Positions 6,685 through 15,711 of a stretch of DNA of 64,000 bases are shown here, one piece after another. The stretch comes from Halopenitus salinus (GTDB lineage Archaea; Halobacteriota; Halobacteria; Halobacteriales; Haloferacaceae), in contig NZ_JBHSXL010000006.1 in assembly GCF_042662125.1 (NCBI RefSeq), positions 341,145 through 405,144 of the forward strand, given 5' to 3'. The position numbers and the translations under genes were made by a program. Every line of letters starts with the position of its first letter. The stretch's first letter is position 1. The notes under the pieces were generated by a model that saw only the letters and a program-made list of their open reading frames with translations, was not told the DNA's origin and made no database searches.

Positions 6685-8766
6685 CTACCGATCGTCGTCC
6701 TCGCGAAGCTCCAGCTCCGCGACGAGGTCGTAGGGGTCCGTCCCGTTTCGGATCCCGTTCAGGATGAAGAACGCCTCGTCCGGGGAGAGGAAGTGCCGGG
6801 TGATCCCCCGGCCGAGCGGGGTCGGCTCGAACCCCTCGATGAACTCCCACTCCAGCAGCTTGCCGACGGCGTGTTTGGTGGGAACGTCGCCGATCATCCG
6901 GTCGTTGAGCCGTTTGGCCTGCTTGCCGGCGACGGTGACGTTCGCGAGCGTCTCCTCGACGGCGGCGGTCTCGTCGTACAGCGTCGCGACGTCCTCCATC
7001 TCGCCTTTCAGGAGGGTGAACGCCACCTCGTCCTCGGTCCGCTCCATCGAGTTGTGGTAGGTGCAGTCGGGCTCGACGAGCAGGTAGACGGTGCCGCGGT
7101 CGTGGTAGTCCGGCCGGCCCGCCCGCCCGAGCATCTGGGAGAACTCCTGGACTGAGAGCCACTCGATCCCCATCGCCAGCGAGTCGAAGATCACCTGCGA
7201 GGCGGGGAAGTCGACGCCGGCCGCGAGCGCGGCCGTGGTGACGACCGCGGAGAGGTCCTGATCGAGGAACTGCCGTTCGACCTGCTTGCGGCGGCCGTAC
7301 TCGAGGCCGGCGTGGTAGGGCGCCGAGGCGTACTCGAGCTTCCGGCTGATCTCGTGACAGCGCCGCCGGGAGTTGGTGAAGACGATCGTCTGGCCGCGGT
7401 ACCCCTTCGAGGACTCCCGGTCGAACTCGCGTTTGACGAGCTTGTTCGCGATCCGCGTCTTCTCGCGGCCGTCCGCGAAGGTGACGTGGCGTTCGATCGG
7501 GACGGGTCGTTCCTCGAACTCGATGAGCGTGGCCTCGAGCTCGCCGGCGAGCCACTCGGGGTTGCCGACCGTCGCCGACAGGTAGACCCACTGGGCGCCG
7601 TCGTAGCCCGCACGCTCGGCGGCGCGCCGCTCGCTGTAGTACTTCAGCCGCGAGATGAGCCCGTCGAGGCGGTGGCCGCGCTCGCCCTCCTTCAGCGTGT
7701 GCACCTCGTCGATCACGACCGTCCCGACGTCGCCGAGATCCTTGCCCGTCCGCAGCGCGTGGTCGATCCCCTCGTAGGTCCCGACGATCACGTCGGCGTT
7801 CGGGTCGAACCGGGTTCCGTCGTCGTCGATCCGCGAGGATCCGACCCGGATCGTGACGTCGAGGACGTCGCCGTACCGGTCGCGGAGGTCCTCGTGTTTC
7901 TGGTTGGCGAGCGCGACGAGCGGGACGAGAAAGAGGAGCTTGCCGTCGCCCGAAAGCGCCCGATCGATGCCGGCCAGCTCGCCGACGAGCGTCTTGCCCG
8001 TCGCCGTGGCACTCACCACGAGCTGGTCGCGGCCATCCAGGAGTCCGTTCCGCACGGAGAGGCTCTGGACGGGAAGCAGCTCGTCGAATCGGTCGCGGGT
8101 GCGCTCGGCCAGCTCCGGGTGGAGGTCGAGGTCCGCCGTCCGGACGGGACTCACGTCGTCGACGGTCGCGGACACCTCGTCGTACTTCGTCAGGTCGGGA
8201 TCGAGCCCGCCCGAAAGCAGGTTCGCGATCCGGTCGAGGTCCTGGACCTCCATGAGAAGCTCCTCAAGGCGGTCCTCGGCCGCGCTCGTGAACCCGCCGC
8301 CGTTCGTCCCGCCGGCGCCGCTCGCGAAGGACAGCTCGCGGTCGAGCTCGCGTTTCGCACACTCGGGACAGATGTGCTCGTCGTTGTGGGCGATCGCCGT
8401 CTCTCCCGTGATCGGCGAGTAGCGCCCCTCGGCCGCACACCGACGACAGGTCCGCACGACCGCCGCCTCGAGCTGGTACCCGTCGAGGGCGGCGCGGAGT
8501 CGCTTGCGTCCCTCCGGGGAGGTCTGTTGGGAGATCCGTATCCGCGAGGCGCCGCGCGCCAGCTCGACGAACTCCTCGGGGCGGCGCGGCTCGGCGTCGT
8601 CACCGCGGACCGCGTGGAACTTGCCCGGACGCGGGCCGGCGTCGGTGTCCTTCAGCTCCAGGCGCCCTCGGAACACGCGCGAGCCGTCGCGGACCGCGGC
8701 GACGACGTAGTGGCCCCGCGCCTCGTGGAGGAACAGCGTTTCGACGTCGGCGAGCTGCGTTGACAC
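6685..8766 (-). CDS. DEAD/DEAH-box (Ski2-like) helicase with N-terminal zinc motif
   Basis: A 693-aa superfamily 2 helicase. The N-terminal ~200 residues (DUF5814-like, recalled from haloarchaeal annotation) carry a four-cysteine zinc site (CRRC at 107-110, CPEC at 133-136). The motor core shows motif I SATATGKT (252-259), motif II DEVH (353-356), motif III SAT (about 395) and motif VI MLGRAGRPDY (about 560). The order and the GRAGR sequence place it near the Ski2/Hel308 group, so repair or RNA turnover is likely. The start is a GTG at 8766. It points away from the flavoprotein gene. Confidence 0.9.
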   Translation of the reverse strand: MSTQLADVETLFLHEARGHYVVAAVRDGSRVFRGRLELKDTDAGPRPGKFHAVRGDDAEPRRPEEFVELARGASRIRISQQTSPEGRKRLRAALDGYQLEAAVVRTCRRCAAEGRYSPITGETAIAHNDEHICPECAKRELDRELSFASGAGGTNGGGFTSAAEDRLEELLMEVQDLDRIANLLSGGLDPDLTKYDEVSATVDDVSPVRTADLDLHPELAERTRDRFDELLPVQSLSVRNGLLDGRDQLVVSATATGKTLVGELAGIDRALSGDGKLLFLVPLVALANQKHEDLRDRYGDVLDVTIRVGSSRIDDDGTRFDPNADVIVGTYEGIDHALRTGKDLGDVGTVVIDEVHTLKEGERGHRLDGLISRLKYYSERRAAERAGYDGAQWVYLSATVGNPEWLAGELEATLIEFEERPVPIERHVTFADGREKTRIANKLVKREFDRESSKGYRGQTIVFTNSRRRCHEISRKLEYASAPYHAGLEYGRRKQVERQFLDQDLSAVVTTAALAAGVDFPASQVIFDSLAMGIEWLSVQEFSQMLGRAGRPDYHDRGTVYLLVEPDCTYHNSMERTEDEVAFTLLKGEMEDVATLYDETAAVEETLANVTVAGKQAKRLNDRMIGDVPTKHAVGKLLEWEFIEGFEPTPLGRGITRHFLSPDEAFFILNGIRNGTDPYDLVAELELREDDDR

Positions 8767-8986
8767 TACCGGCGCGTAGGCGATCCGGCTACTTCAGCGG
8801 TTCGTCTCGGGGTGTGGCGTGCGATCGGACCACGCAGGACGGCGGTCGTCCGCGACCTCGCCGGGCAACTCGAACCGCCCTCGTCGACCGATCCGAACGC
8901 AGACTCGCCGAACGACACGAACGCGAATGGTCGGGGAGGCGCCCCGACGGGAAAGCCCTTTCAACGCCGGGTACTCCCGTTCTGAC

Positions 8987-10078
8987 ATGTACGACTTCGC
9001 CGTGGTCGGCGTCGGCCCCGCCGGCGCGCGGTTCGCTCGCCGGGCCGCCGAGGCCGGCCACGACGTCGTCGCCCTCGAGAAGGGCGAGGTCGGTACCCCG
9101 CTCGCGTGTTCCGGCCACGTCTCCACGGACATCTGGGAGTACGTCCCGGACGACGCGAAGCCGAATCTCCGACAGAACCGCGTCCGCGGCGCGCGGTTTC
9201 ACGTCGGCGGTCCGGGGTCGCGTTCGTATCCCTTCTACAAGCGCGAGGCGGTCTCGAACGTGATCGACCGCGTCGAGCTCGATCGCACCCTCTCCGATTG
9301 CGCCCGCGAGGCCGGCGCGGACGTCCGGGAGGGCCACACCGTCACGGGGATCGACGAGCGCGCCGACCGGGTCGTCCTCGAGGTCTCGGTCGCCGAGAGC
9401 GCGGGGGGCGGCACCGAGACGATCGAGGCCCGGATGGTCGCCGGCTGTGACGGTCCCGTCTCGCGCGTGCGGCGATCGCTCGATCTGCCGGAGCCCGAGG
9501 AGACGCTCCACGGCGTGCTCGCGTTCGACTCGGAGCCGGACGACGGCGACTTCGTCGACGTCCACCTCACGGCTCCGAGATTCTTCGCGTGGCGGATCCC
9601 CCGCGGGAACGCCGGGGTCGAGTACGGCCTCGCGGCGCCCCCGAGCGCGGACGTGACGGACATGTTCGACGCCCTCACCGACGCCTACGGCGTCGAGACC
9701 GACCGCTTCTGCTCGGGAGCGATCCCGATCGGCCCGCCGGGGACGGTCACGAGCGATCGCGCGTTCCTGATCGGCGACGCGGCCGCCCAGACGAAGCCGT
9801 TCACCGGCGGCGGGATCCTCTACGGGATGACCGCCGCGGACGCCGCCGCAGACCGGATCGAACCGGACGACCCGACGACGCTCGCCGACTACGAGTCGGC
9901 CTGGCGCGATCGGCTCGCGCGTGAGATCCGGCTCGGCAAGCTGGTCCGCGCCTGCTACTCGCTTCCCGAACCGGTCCAGCACGTCGGGCTCCGCGCGCTC
10001 TCCGGGGAGATCGGCGTCCACATGGATCGGCCCTCCTCGTTCTTCTCCCGCGAGCAGTTCCGCCGACTCCTTCGGTAG
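8987..10078 (+). CDS. Geranylgeranyl reductase family FAD oxidoreductase
   Basis: A 363-aa flavoprotein. The N-terminal Rossmann motif is GVGPAGARFA (GxGxxA, about residues 8-17), followed by LEKGEVGTPLACSGH, a substrate-cavity sequence typical of geranylgeranyl reductases. The second FAD-binding motif is FLIGDAA (about 260-266), followed by KPFTGGGILYGM. Such enzymes reduce isoprenoid double bonds, for example in archaeal lipid chains or menaquinone side chains. The true digeranylgeranylglycerophospholipid reductase may be another paralogue, so the substrate is open. ATG 8987 fits the Rossmann start; an in-frame upstream extension is Arg-rich and not convincing. Confidence 0.88.
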   Translation: MYDFAVVGVGPAGARFARRAAEAGHDVVALEKGEVGTPLACSGHVSTDIWEYVPDDAKPNLRQNRVRGARFHVGGPGSRSYPFYKREAVSNVIDRVELDRTLSDCAREAGADVREGHTVTGIDERADRVVLEVSVAESAGGGTETIEARMVAGCDGPVSRVRRSLDLPEPEETLHGVLAFDSEPDDGDFVDVHLTAPRFFAWRIPRGNAGVEYGLAAPPSADVTDMFDALTDAYGVETDRFCSGAIPIGPPGTVTSDRAFLIGDAAAQTKPFTGGGILYGMTAADAAADRIEPDDPTTLADYESAWRDRLAREIRLGKLVRACYSLPEPVQHVGLRALSGEIGVHMDRPSSFFSREQFRRLLR

Positions 10079-10111
10079 GGAAGGTGTGGAGCCAACTGGC
10101 AGCCCCGCGTC

Positions 10112-12079
10112 CTATTCGATCGCGGAGGCGTCGGACTCCTCGACGATCGGAACGTGAAGCGTGACGATCGAGCCGCGTGGTTCGTTCGGGACGTAGGAGA
10201 CTGCTCCGTCGATCGCCTCGACGGCCCAGCGGACGAGCCAGAGACCCATCCCCGAGTCGTGGTCGGTCGGCGTCTCCGCGGTTCCCTCGAGGGCGTTTCG
10301 CTCGCCGACCGGGATCCCGGGACCGTCGTCGACGACGTGGACGAGCACGTCATCGCCCGCCCGTTCGAGGAGCACCTCGATCGTCGCATCCGCGCCGGCG
10401 TGCTCGATGGCGTTCGAGAGGAGCTCCTCGATCGCGAGTTTCAGGCTTCCGTTCGATCGCACCGCCGCGGTCCGGAGATCGCAGTCGATGTGAACGTCGG
10501 GTTGTCGTTCCTCGACGGCGTCCACCACCTCCGTGATCAGGTGGTCGATCCGGACCTGTTCGGCCACGTCGGCGTTCCGCATCGCCGAGCGAAACCGTCG
10601 AGCGGCGTCGGCAAGCGAGATGAGGCTGTCCGCCGCCCGGGTGATCGCCGCCGCGTGTTCCGCGGGATCGCCGTTTCCGGCCCCGATCTCCGCCGCGTGG
10701 CCCGTGACGAGGTTGAGCCGGTTGCGCAGGTCGTGGCGAAGCACCCGATCGAGCACCGCCAGGCGCTGTTCGCGCTCGTGGCGGTCGCTGACGTCGCGTT
10801 GGAACCCGAGGAAGTACTCCACCTCGCCGTCGTCGCCCTCGATCGGCGTGATGTCGAGCTGGTTGTGCCACTCCGTACCGTCGGGCCGGCCGTTTCGGAT
10901 CTCCACGGAGACCGGCTCGCCGGCGTCGATCGCTTCCCGCAGTCGGTCGACCGTCTCCGGGTCGGTGTTCTCCGTCTGCAGGACCCGCGGGTTTCGGCCG
11001 AGCAGTTCGTCGCGGGAGTAGCCGGTGAGACGCTCGAACTCGTCGTTGACGTAGATGAGCGGGTTGTCCGGAAGCGAGGGATTCGTGATCGAGATGCCGA
11101 CCGTCGCGGCGTCCATCGCCCGCCTGTACAGCTTGAGCTGCTCCTCGCGTGCCTGACGCCGCGAGATGTCGTGGGCGAGTATCTGGACGGTGTCGCCGCC
11201 CTCGTCGTCGATCCGGGCGATGGCGAGTTCGGCCGGGATCGCGTACTCGTTTCGCCGGAGGGAAGCGTCGACGAACTCGATGGCGGCACCCGGCGCCACC
11301 GACTCCACGATCGAGGCGACCCGATCGCGGTCCGCCTCGTCGACGAATGACACGAACCGTTCGCCCTGGACGTCGCCGTCTCGAACGCCGAGCGTCCGCT
11401 CCCCGGCTGCGTTCACGTACTCGATCCGGCCGTCGCGGACCAGAAACACCGCCGCCGGCGTGTGCTCGAGGAGCCGCCGGTACCGCTCGCGACTCCCCGC
11501 GAGCTCCCGCGAGAGCCGGCGCGTCCGGAGTGCGCCCTCGAGGCGCCGCTTCAGGATCGGCGTTCGAAGCGGGGTCGAGACCACGTCGGTGACGACCGCG
11601 GCCAGCTCCGCGGGCAGGGCGGCGAGCGCCTCGCCGGTGTCCTCGGAGGTGAGAAGCAGCGTCGGAAGCAGCACGCTCGAACGGCGCTGCCGCTCCGTGA
11701 GGACGTCGGCGACCTCCCCGAGCGTCCGGCGATCGACGATACACAGATCGAACCGCGCCGCCTCCATCTCGGCCGAGCCGAGCCGAACCGGTTCGTACCC
11801 GCGCTCCTCGAGCCAGGAGACGAGAAGCCGCTCGTGCCCCTCGCGGGTCAGACAATACGCGATCCGGGTACGGGGGTCGCGGCCGTCGTTCTCCTCGCGC
11901 TCTCCGAGCGTCACGCCCCCGTCGACGGCATCGACCGCCGGACGAGCGATCCACGGGGACTCGGAGGGATCGCCTCGCCGTTGGATGGGGTCGTCCGGAC
12001 GGCGATTGCGACCCGACGGACCCCCGGCTGGTGCCGTCTCGTCGCCCCCCGATCCGTTCGACGCCTCGTGGTTGCTCAT
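10112..12079 (-). CDS. PAS-domain sensor histidine kinase
   Basis: A 655-aa soluble kinase. After a low-complexity N-terminus comes a receiver-like region (about 72-185, FDLCIVD with Asp116). Then follow PAS-1 (about 198-305), PAS-2 (about 320-430) with PAC, a HisKA-type box RHDLRN (His449), N-box EELLSNAIEHA (551-561), G1 VDDGPGIP (583-590) and G2 SGMGLWLV (609-616). PAS-2 resembles a LOV domain, but the flavin-reactive cysteine of GRNCRFLQ is replaced by proline (GRNPRVLQ, Pro364), so no LOV photocycle is expected. The start lies 4 bases past the stop of the KaiC-like gene, so the two are one operon. No membrane segments are seen. Confidence 0.92.
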   Translation of the reverse strand: MSNHEASNGSGGDETAPAGGPSGRNRRPDDPIQRRGDPSESPWIARPAVDAVDGGVTLGEREENDGRDPRTRIAYCLTREGHERLLVSWLEERGYEPVRLGSAEMEAARFDLCIVDRRTLGEVADVLTERQRRSSVLLPTLLLTSEDTGEALAALPAELAAVVTDVVSTPLRTPILKRRLEGALRTRRLSRELAGSRERYRRLLEHTPAAVFLVRDGRIEYVNAAGERTLGVRDGDVQGERFVSFVDEADRDRVASIVESVAPGAAIEFVDASLRRNEYAIPAELAIARIDDEGGDTVQILAHDISRRQAREEQLKLYRRAMDAATVGISITNPSLPDNPLIYVNDEFERLTGYSRDELLGRNPRVLQTENTDPETVDRLREAIDAGEPVSVEIRNGRPDGTEWHNQLDITPIEGDDGEVEYFLGFQRDVSDRHEREQRLAVLDRVLRHDLRNRLNLVTGHAAEIGAGNGDPAEHAAAITRAADSLISLADAARRFRSAMRNADVAEQVRIDHLITEVVDAVEERQPDVHIDCDLRTAAVRSNGSLKLAIEELLSNAIEHAGADATIEVLLERAGDDVLVHVVDDGPGIPVGERNALEGTAETPTDHDSGMGLWLVRWAVEAIDGAVSYVPNEPRGSIVTLHVPIVEESDASAIE

Positions 12080-12083
12080 GTGC

Positions 12084-13586
12084 TCAGGTCGGTCGGTTAC
12101 CCTCGGCGTCGACGTCGGTCTCCCCAACGGTGCCGGTCCGCTCCTCGTGGACGAACTCGGGCGTGCCCGTGAGGATGCCACGCAGTCCCGAAAGCGGTTC
12201 CCCGAGAACGAGCCCGTCGTTCGTGATCTCGAACTCGCGGAGCGTCCGCTCGAAGTCGCTCGCGCGTTTCTTCAACACGCCGGCGGCCTTCCGCAGCTCG
12301 CCCGACACCTCGATGTAGCGCAAAAAGAGGATGTTGTCGGCGAGGTAGCTGATCTTCGAGCTCGTCGGCGTGAACTCGCCGGTCACGGTCCCGACGTCGT
12401 CGACGAGGATCACGGTGACGCCCATGTTCCGCAGGTACCGACAGAGCGCGTGCAGCTCGCGGACGAGGTCGTCCGACTCCCCGCGAAGCGAGAGGCGATA
12501 CCCCGAGATCCCGTCGAGCATCACGACGCGCGCGTCCCGCTCTTCGACCTCCGTTCGCACCTGCGCCGCGAACTCGTCGGGCGAGACGGAAAGCGGCTCG
12601 ATCTCCTCGATCGCGAGCGACCCCTCGTCGATCATCTCGTCGATCGGGACGCCGATCGACCGCGAGCGGTGGAGGAAGGTGGCCATCGACTCCTCGAACA
12701 TGTAGATCGCCGACCGCTCCCCGCGTGCGGCCGCCTCCTTCATGAAGTGGGACCCGGTCGTCGTCTTGCCGACGCCGCTGGGGCCCGAGATCACGGAGAC
12801 CGTACCGCGCTCGATCCCGCCCGAGAGGAGCGCGTCGAGCTCCGAAACGCCCGACGAGACGGTTTCGGCGGTGAACTCCCTCGAGTGGATCTCCGGGGCG
12901 AGACGGGGGTAGACGCACATCCCCTCGTCCGTGATTCGCACCGTGTGCGCGCCCGATTGGAAGTCGGAGCCACGGAACTTCGTCACCTCGATCGTCCGGC
13001 CCGTCTCGGCGTACGAGAGCCGAACGCTGCCGTCACAGAGGTACTCCAGGTCGTCTACGGACCGGTTCGGCGTCGACTGGGTCGTAAAGAGGACCGTCGC
13101 CCCCGCGTCGGTCAGATACTGCATGAACGCGGTGGCCTCGCGTCTGAACGCCCGGTCGTCGCTGACGAGCTGGCGGAACTGGGTGAGCGGATCGACGAAG
13201 ACGCGGTCGGGATCTGTCCGATCGACCGCGTCCTCGATCTCCTCGGCCACGCGCCCCGCCTCGGTCTCCTCCGGGCCGAACAGCCCGTAGGTGCGTTCCT
13301 CCGTGAACGCGTCGTCGTCGGGGGTCAGATCGAGGAACTCGACGTCCGAGAGGTCGAACCCGAGGGAGGACGCGTTCTCGCGGAGCCGGTCGGTCGGCTC
13401 CTCGAAGTTCACGAACAGCGTCGACTCGTCGGCCTCGGCACCGCTGGTCAGAAAGTGGAGTCCGAGGATGGTCTTACCCGTGCCCGGACCGCCGCGAAGC
13501 ATGTAGGAACGTCCCGTTCGGAGTCCCCCCGAGAGCACTCGATCGAGCCCGTCGATCCCCGTCTCCACCCGCGAAGATGCAGACAT
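12084..13586 (-). CDS. KaiC-like double RecA-fold ATPase
   Basis: A 500-aa protein with two KaiC/RadA-type ATPase halves. Walker A is GGPGTGKT (32-39) in the first and GPSGVGKT (268-275) in the second. Each half keeps a KaiC-type Glu-Glu pair (FEEP, 62-63; FEES, 298-299). Haloarchaea carry many such proteins, usually next to signal-transduction genes; they are not proven clock components. It is the first gene of an operon with the PAS kinase. A TATA-like TTGATTATCC (minus strand, about 13606-13615) lies 20-30 bases upstream of ATG 13586. Partnership with the kinase is inferred from the 4-base gap. Confidence 0.92.
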   Translation of the reverse strand: MSASSRVETGIDGLDRVLSGGLRTGRSYMLRGGPGTGKTILGLHFLTSGAEADESTLFVNFEEPTDRLRENASSLGFDLSDVEFLDLTPDDDAFTEERTYGLFGPEETEAGRVAEEIEDAVDRTDPDRVFVDPLTQFRQLVSDDRAFRREATAFMQYLTDAGATVLFTTQSTPNRSVDDLEYLCDGSVRLSYAETGRTIEVTKFRGSDFQSGAHTVRITDEGMCVYPRLAPEIHSREFTAETVSSGVSELDALLSGGIERGTVSVISGPSGVGKTTTGSHFMKEAAARGERSAIYMFEESMATFLHRSRSIGVPIDEMIDEGSLAIEEIEPLSVSPDEFAAQVRTEVEERDARVVMLDGISGYRLSLRGESDDLVRELHALCRYLRNMGVTVILVDDVGTVTGEFTPTSSKISYLADNILFLRYIEVSGELRKAAGVLKKRASDFERTLREFEITNDGLVLGEPLSGLRGILTGTPEFVHEERTGTVGETDVDAEGNRPT

Positions 13587-13711
13587 CCGGTAGACACACG
13601 GGATCCAGGATAATCAATATACCCCTCCGGAGCGGCGTCCGACGGACCTCATTCGGCCGGAGCGGCGATCGGCGCGATCTCACTCGATCGAGAACGCCGA
13701 TCGGCCCGCCC

Positions 13712-14818
13712 TCACTCGGGATAGCTCGGGAGTCGCGCCGATTCGGCGCTTCCCGCCTCGAAGAGAAGTTCGACCCGTGTCGCCGGGACGTCGTCACCGT
13801 CGGCGCGAACGGAGAGCGATGACCCGGGAGCGGTCGCGTCGTACTCCACGTATCCGAGGGCGATCGGCCCACCGCTCGTCGGGCTCTCGACCACGCGCGT
13901 GAGCTCGCCGATCGCCGCGTCCCCGTCGACGATCGCGGCGCCCGTGGTCGGGCGGGCGGCGGCGTCTCCGGGGAGGGAAACGCCGATCAGCCGGCGGCTC
14001 GGCCGCCCCTGGTTCTCGACGCGGGAGACGACCTCCTGGCCGACGTAACAGCCCTTGTCGAAGTCGAGCGCGTTGCGGATCCCTGCCACGTTCGGAACCC
14101 GACCCGCCAGCTCGTACTCGAAGAGCGGCGTGCCGGCCTCCGCGCTCAACGCGTCCCAGGTCCGGTAGCCGAACGGGGCCGCGTTCAGCCCCCGAGTGAG
14201 GAGGGTGTCGAACACGCGGGGGGCGTCCTCGGCGGCACAGACGACCTCGTAGCCCTCCTCGCCGAGCGGGGCGTCGCTCGCGACCACGGTCACGCCGGAG
14301 TCGACCATCGTCCCTCGAACGAACGAGAGCGCGGGCTCGGGCGAACCCGCGCCGTTGAGCACCGAGGCGATCTTCTCCGTCGCCGTGGGGCCGTGAACGC
14401 CGAAGACGCCGAACTCCTCGGAGGCGTCGCGAACCTCGACGTCCTGGATGAACACCTTCCCGAGCCAGTCGTCGACGAGGGGGGCGACCCGGTCCGGCGG
14501 GGTGAACACGAGCAGTCGCTCCCCGGCGTTGTAGACGTACATGTCCGTCTCGATCCCGCCCTGCGGGTCGAGCAACAGCGCGTAGACCCCCTCGCCGTCC
14601 GACTCGGGGACGCGGTTCGAGACCGCGTTGTCGACGAACTCGACGCGGTCGTCCCCGCTCACGACCGCGATCCCGTAACCCATCTCGATCGCCCCGACCC
14701 CGTTTCGGACCGCACGCCCGACGCTATGGGGACGACCGTAGTGGTCGACGACCTCCCGTCCGCCGCGCTCGACGAAGGTGGCCCCGTGGTCGGCGTGCGC
14801 GTCACTGACCAGCGTCAT
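13712..14818 (-). CDS. YgfZ/GcvT-like folate-binding protein
   Basis: A 368-aa protein of the aminomethyltransferase (GcvT) fold. It has the YgfZ hallmark KGCYVGQE near residue 255, which distinguishes it from true glycine-cleavage T-proteins. YgfZ/IBA57 proteins support iron-sulfur enzymes and tRNA modification. Haloarchaeal members are often annotated as aminomethyltransferase. MTLVSDAHADHG (ATG 14818) is the better start; the upstream ATG at 14845 adds only nine atypical residues. No glycine-cleavage partners are nearby, which favours the YgfZ reading. Confidence 0.87.
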   Translation of the reverse strand: MTLVSDAHADHGATFVERGGREVVDHYGRPHSVGRAVRNGVGAIEMGYGIAVVSGDDRVEFVDNAVSNRVPESDGEGVYALLLDPQGGIETDMYVYNAGERLLVFTPPDRVAPLVDDWLGKVFIQDVEVRDASEEFGVFGVHGPTATEKIASVLNGAGSPEPALSFVRGTMVDSGVTVVASDAPLGEEGYEVVCAAEDAPRVFDTLLTRGLNAAPFGYRTWDALSAEAGTPLFEYELAGRVPNVAGIRNALDFDKGCYVGQEVVSRVENQGRPSRRLIGVSLPGDAAARPTTGAAIVDGDAAIGELTRVVESPTSGGPIALGYVEYDATAPGSSLSVRADGDDVPATRVELLFEAGSAESARLPSYPE

Positions 14819-14911
14819 ACCGATCCGGAGTCGCGGCAGAGACAAAAGCCCGCTGGATGCGACGACGATCCGACGAATCGGGAGCCGGCGGGCCGAGAAC
14901 CGGGGACGGGC

Positions 14912-15208
14912 TCACAGCCCGAGCTTCGATCGGATGCGCTCCACCAGTCCGTGCTCGTCGTGATCCTCCGTCGGGTCGGGAACGACGCGGTCGTGGGGAT
15001 ACATCCGCAGGCGAGTCTCGGCCTGATCGACGGTGATCAGCCCGTCGTCCTTCAGGTTGCTCAACGCCTCCTCGATCCGGTCGATGTCGGCGTCGACGGC
15101 GGCGCGAAGCTCGAAGACGGTCATTCCCTCATCGCCACGATCGACGAGCGCATCGAGGATCTCCACCTCCACCTCCGGCCGGTCGCGATACGCCGACTTC
15201 GCTGCCAT
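14912..15208 (-). CDS. Small winged-helix-like protein (DUF6432 type)
   Basis: A 98-aa protein. The central part (VEILDALVDRGDEGMTVFELR ... ALSNLKDDGLITV) reads as a winged helix with a recognition helix and wing, so DNA binding is likely. It belongs to a haloarchaeal family that I recall as DUF6432. The C-terminus is charged. It is divergent from mptD, with 89 bases between the starts, and might regulate its neighbour, but nothing in the sequence shows this. Confidence 0.78.
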   Translation of the reverse strand: MAAKSAYRDRPEVEVEILDALVDRGDEGMTVFELRAAVDADIDRIEEALSNLKDDGLITVDQAETRLRMYPHDRVVPDPTEDHDEHGLVERIRSKLGL

Positions 15209-15297
15209 ACCGGACCCACGGTCGGATCCGGTTTACGTGTACCGGCGATTCACCCCGATCGGCGGCTATAACCTCCCGGCGATCCACCCTCCGGGAC

Positions 15298-15666
15298 ATG
15301 CCCACGGACGCCCACGCCGGGGACGCGCCGACCGACGCCCAGGAGGCCTGCTTCGAGGCCGGGATCAAGTTCGGATCGCTCTACCACCAGTTCGCGGGCA
15401 CGCCAGTGAGCCCCGCGAGCACGCGCAGCCTCGAGCGCGGGATGGCCGAGGCGATAGAGAACCAGCCCTACTGCGAGTCGGTGACCGTCACGATCCACGA
15501 CGACCGCGTCCACGAGGCGATCGACCACGAGAACGGCTACACCGAACTCACGGGGTCGCTCATGGACGTCTCGATGCGGATCGTCCGCGATGACGTCGTC
15601 GTCCGAACCCGCATGGAGATGGCGGACGGCTACCCGCTCATGCGGCTCGTCGACGTCGAGGCGTGA
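15298..15666 (+). CDS. mptD: Dihydroneopterin aldolase, archaeal MptD type
   Basis: A 122-aa protein matching the archaeal dihydroneopterin aldolase family (MptD). It contains ACFEAGIKFGSLYHQFAG near the N-terminus, followed by the conserved NQPYCESVTVTI. MptD cleaves 7,8-dihydroneopterin to 6-hydroxymethyl-dihydropterin and glycolaldehyde, on the route to tetrahydrofolate or methanopterin; haloarchaea use it for folate. The folate-dependent YgfZ-like gene lies close by, but the grouping may be chance. The start at 15298 leaves about ten poorly conserved residues. Confidence 0.9.
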   Translation: MPTDAHAGDAPTDAQEACFEAGIKFGSLYHQFAGTPVSPASTRSLERGMAEAIENQPYCESVTVTIHDDRVHEAIDHENGYTELTGSLMDVSMRIVRDDVVVRTRMEMADGYPLMRLVDVEA

Positions 15667-15711
15667 GAAGGCGGAGAGGTGGTCCCGGAGAGCCGACCTC
15701 GAGGACGGCCG

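Noticed and set aside
11166..13613. 815-aa plus-strand frame opposite the kinase and KaiC-like genes
   Set aside because: It has no domain and is Ser/Arg-rich; both genes on the other strand have complete motifs.
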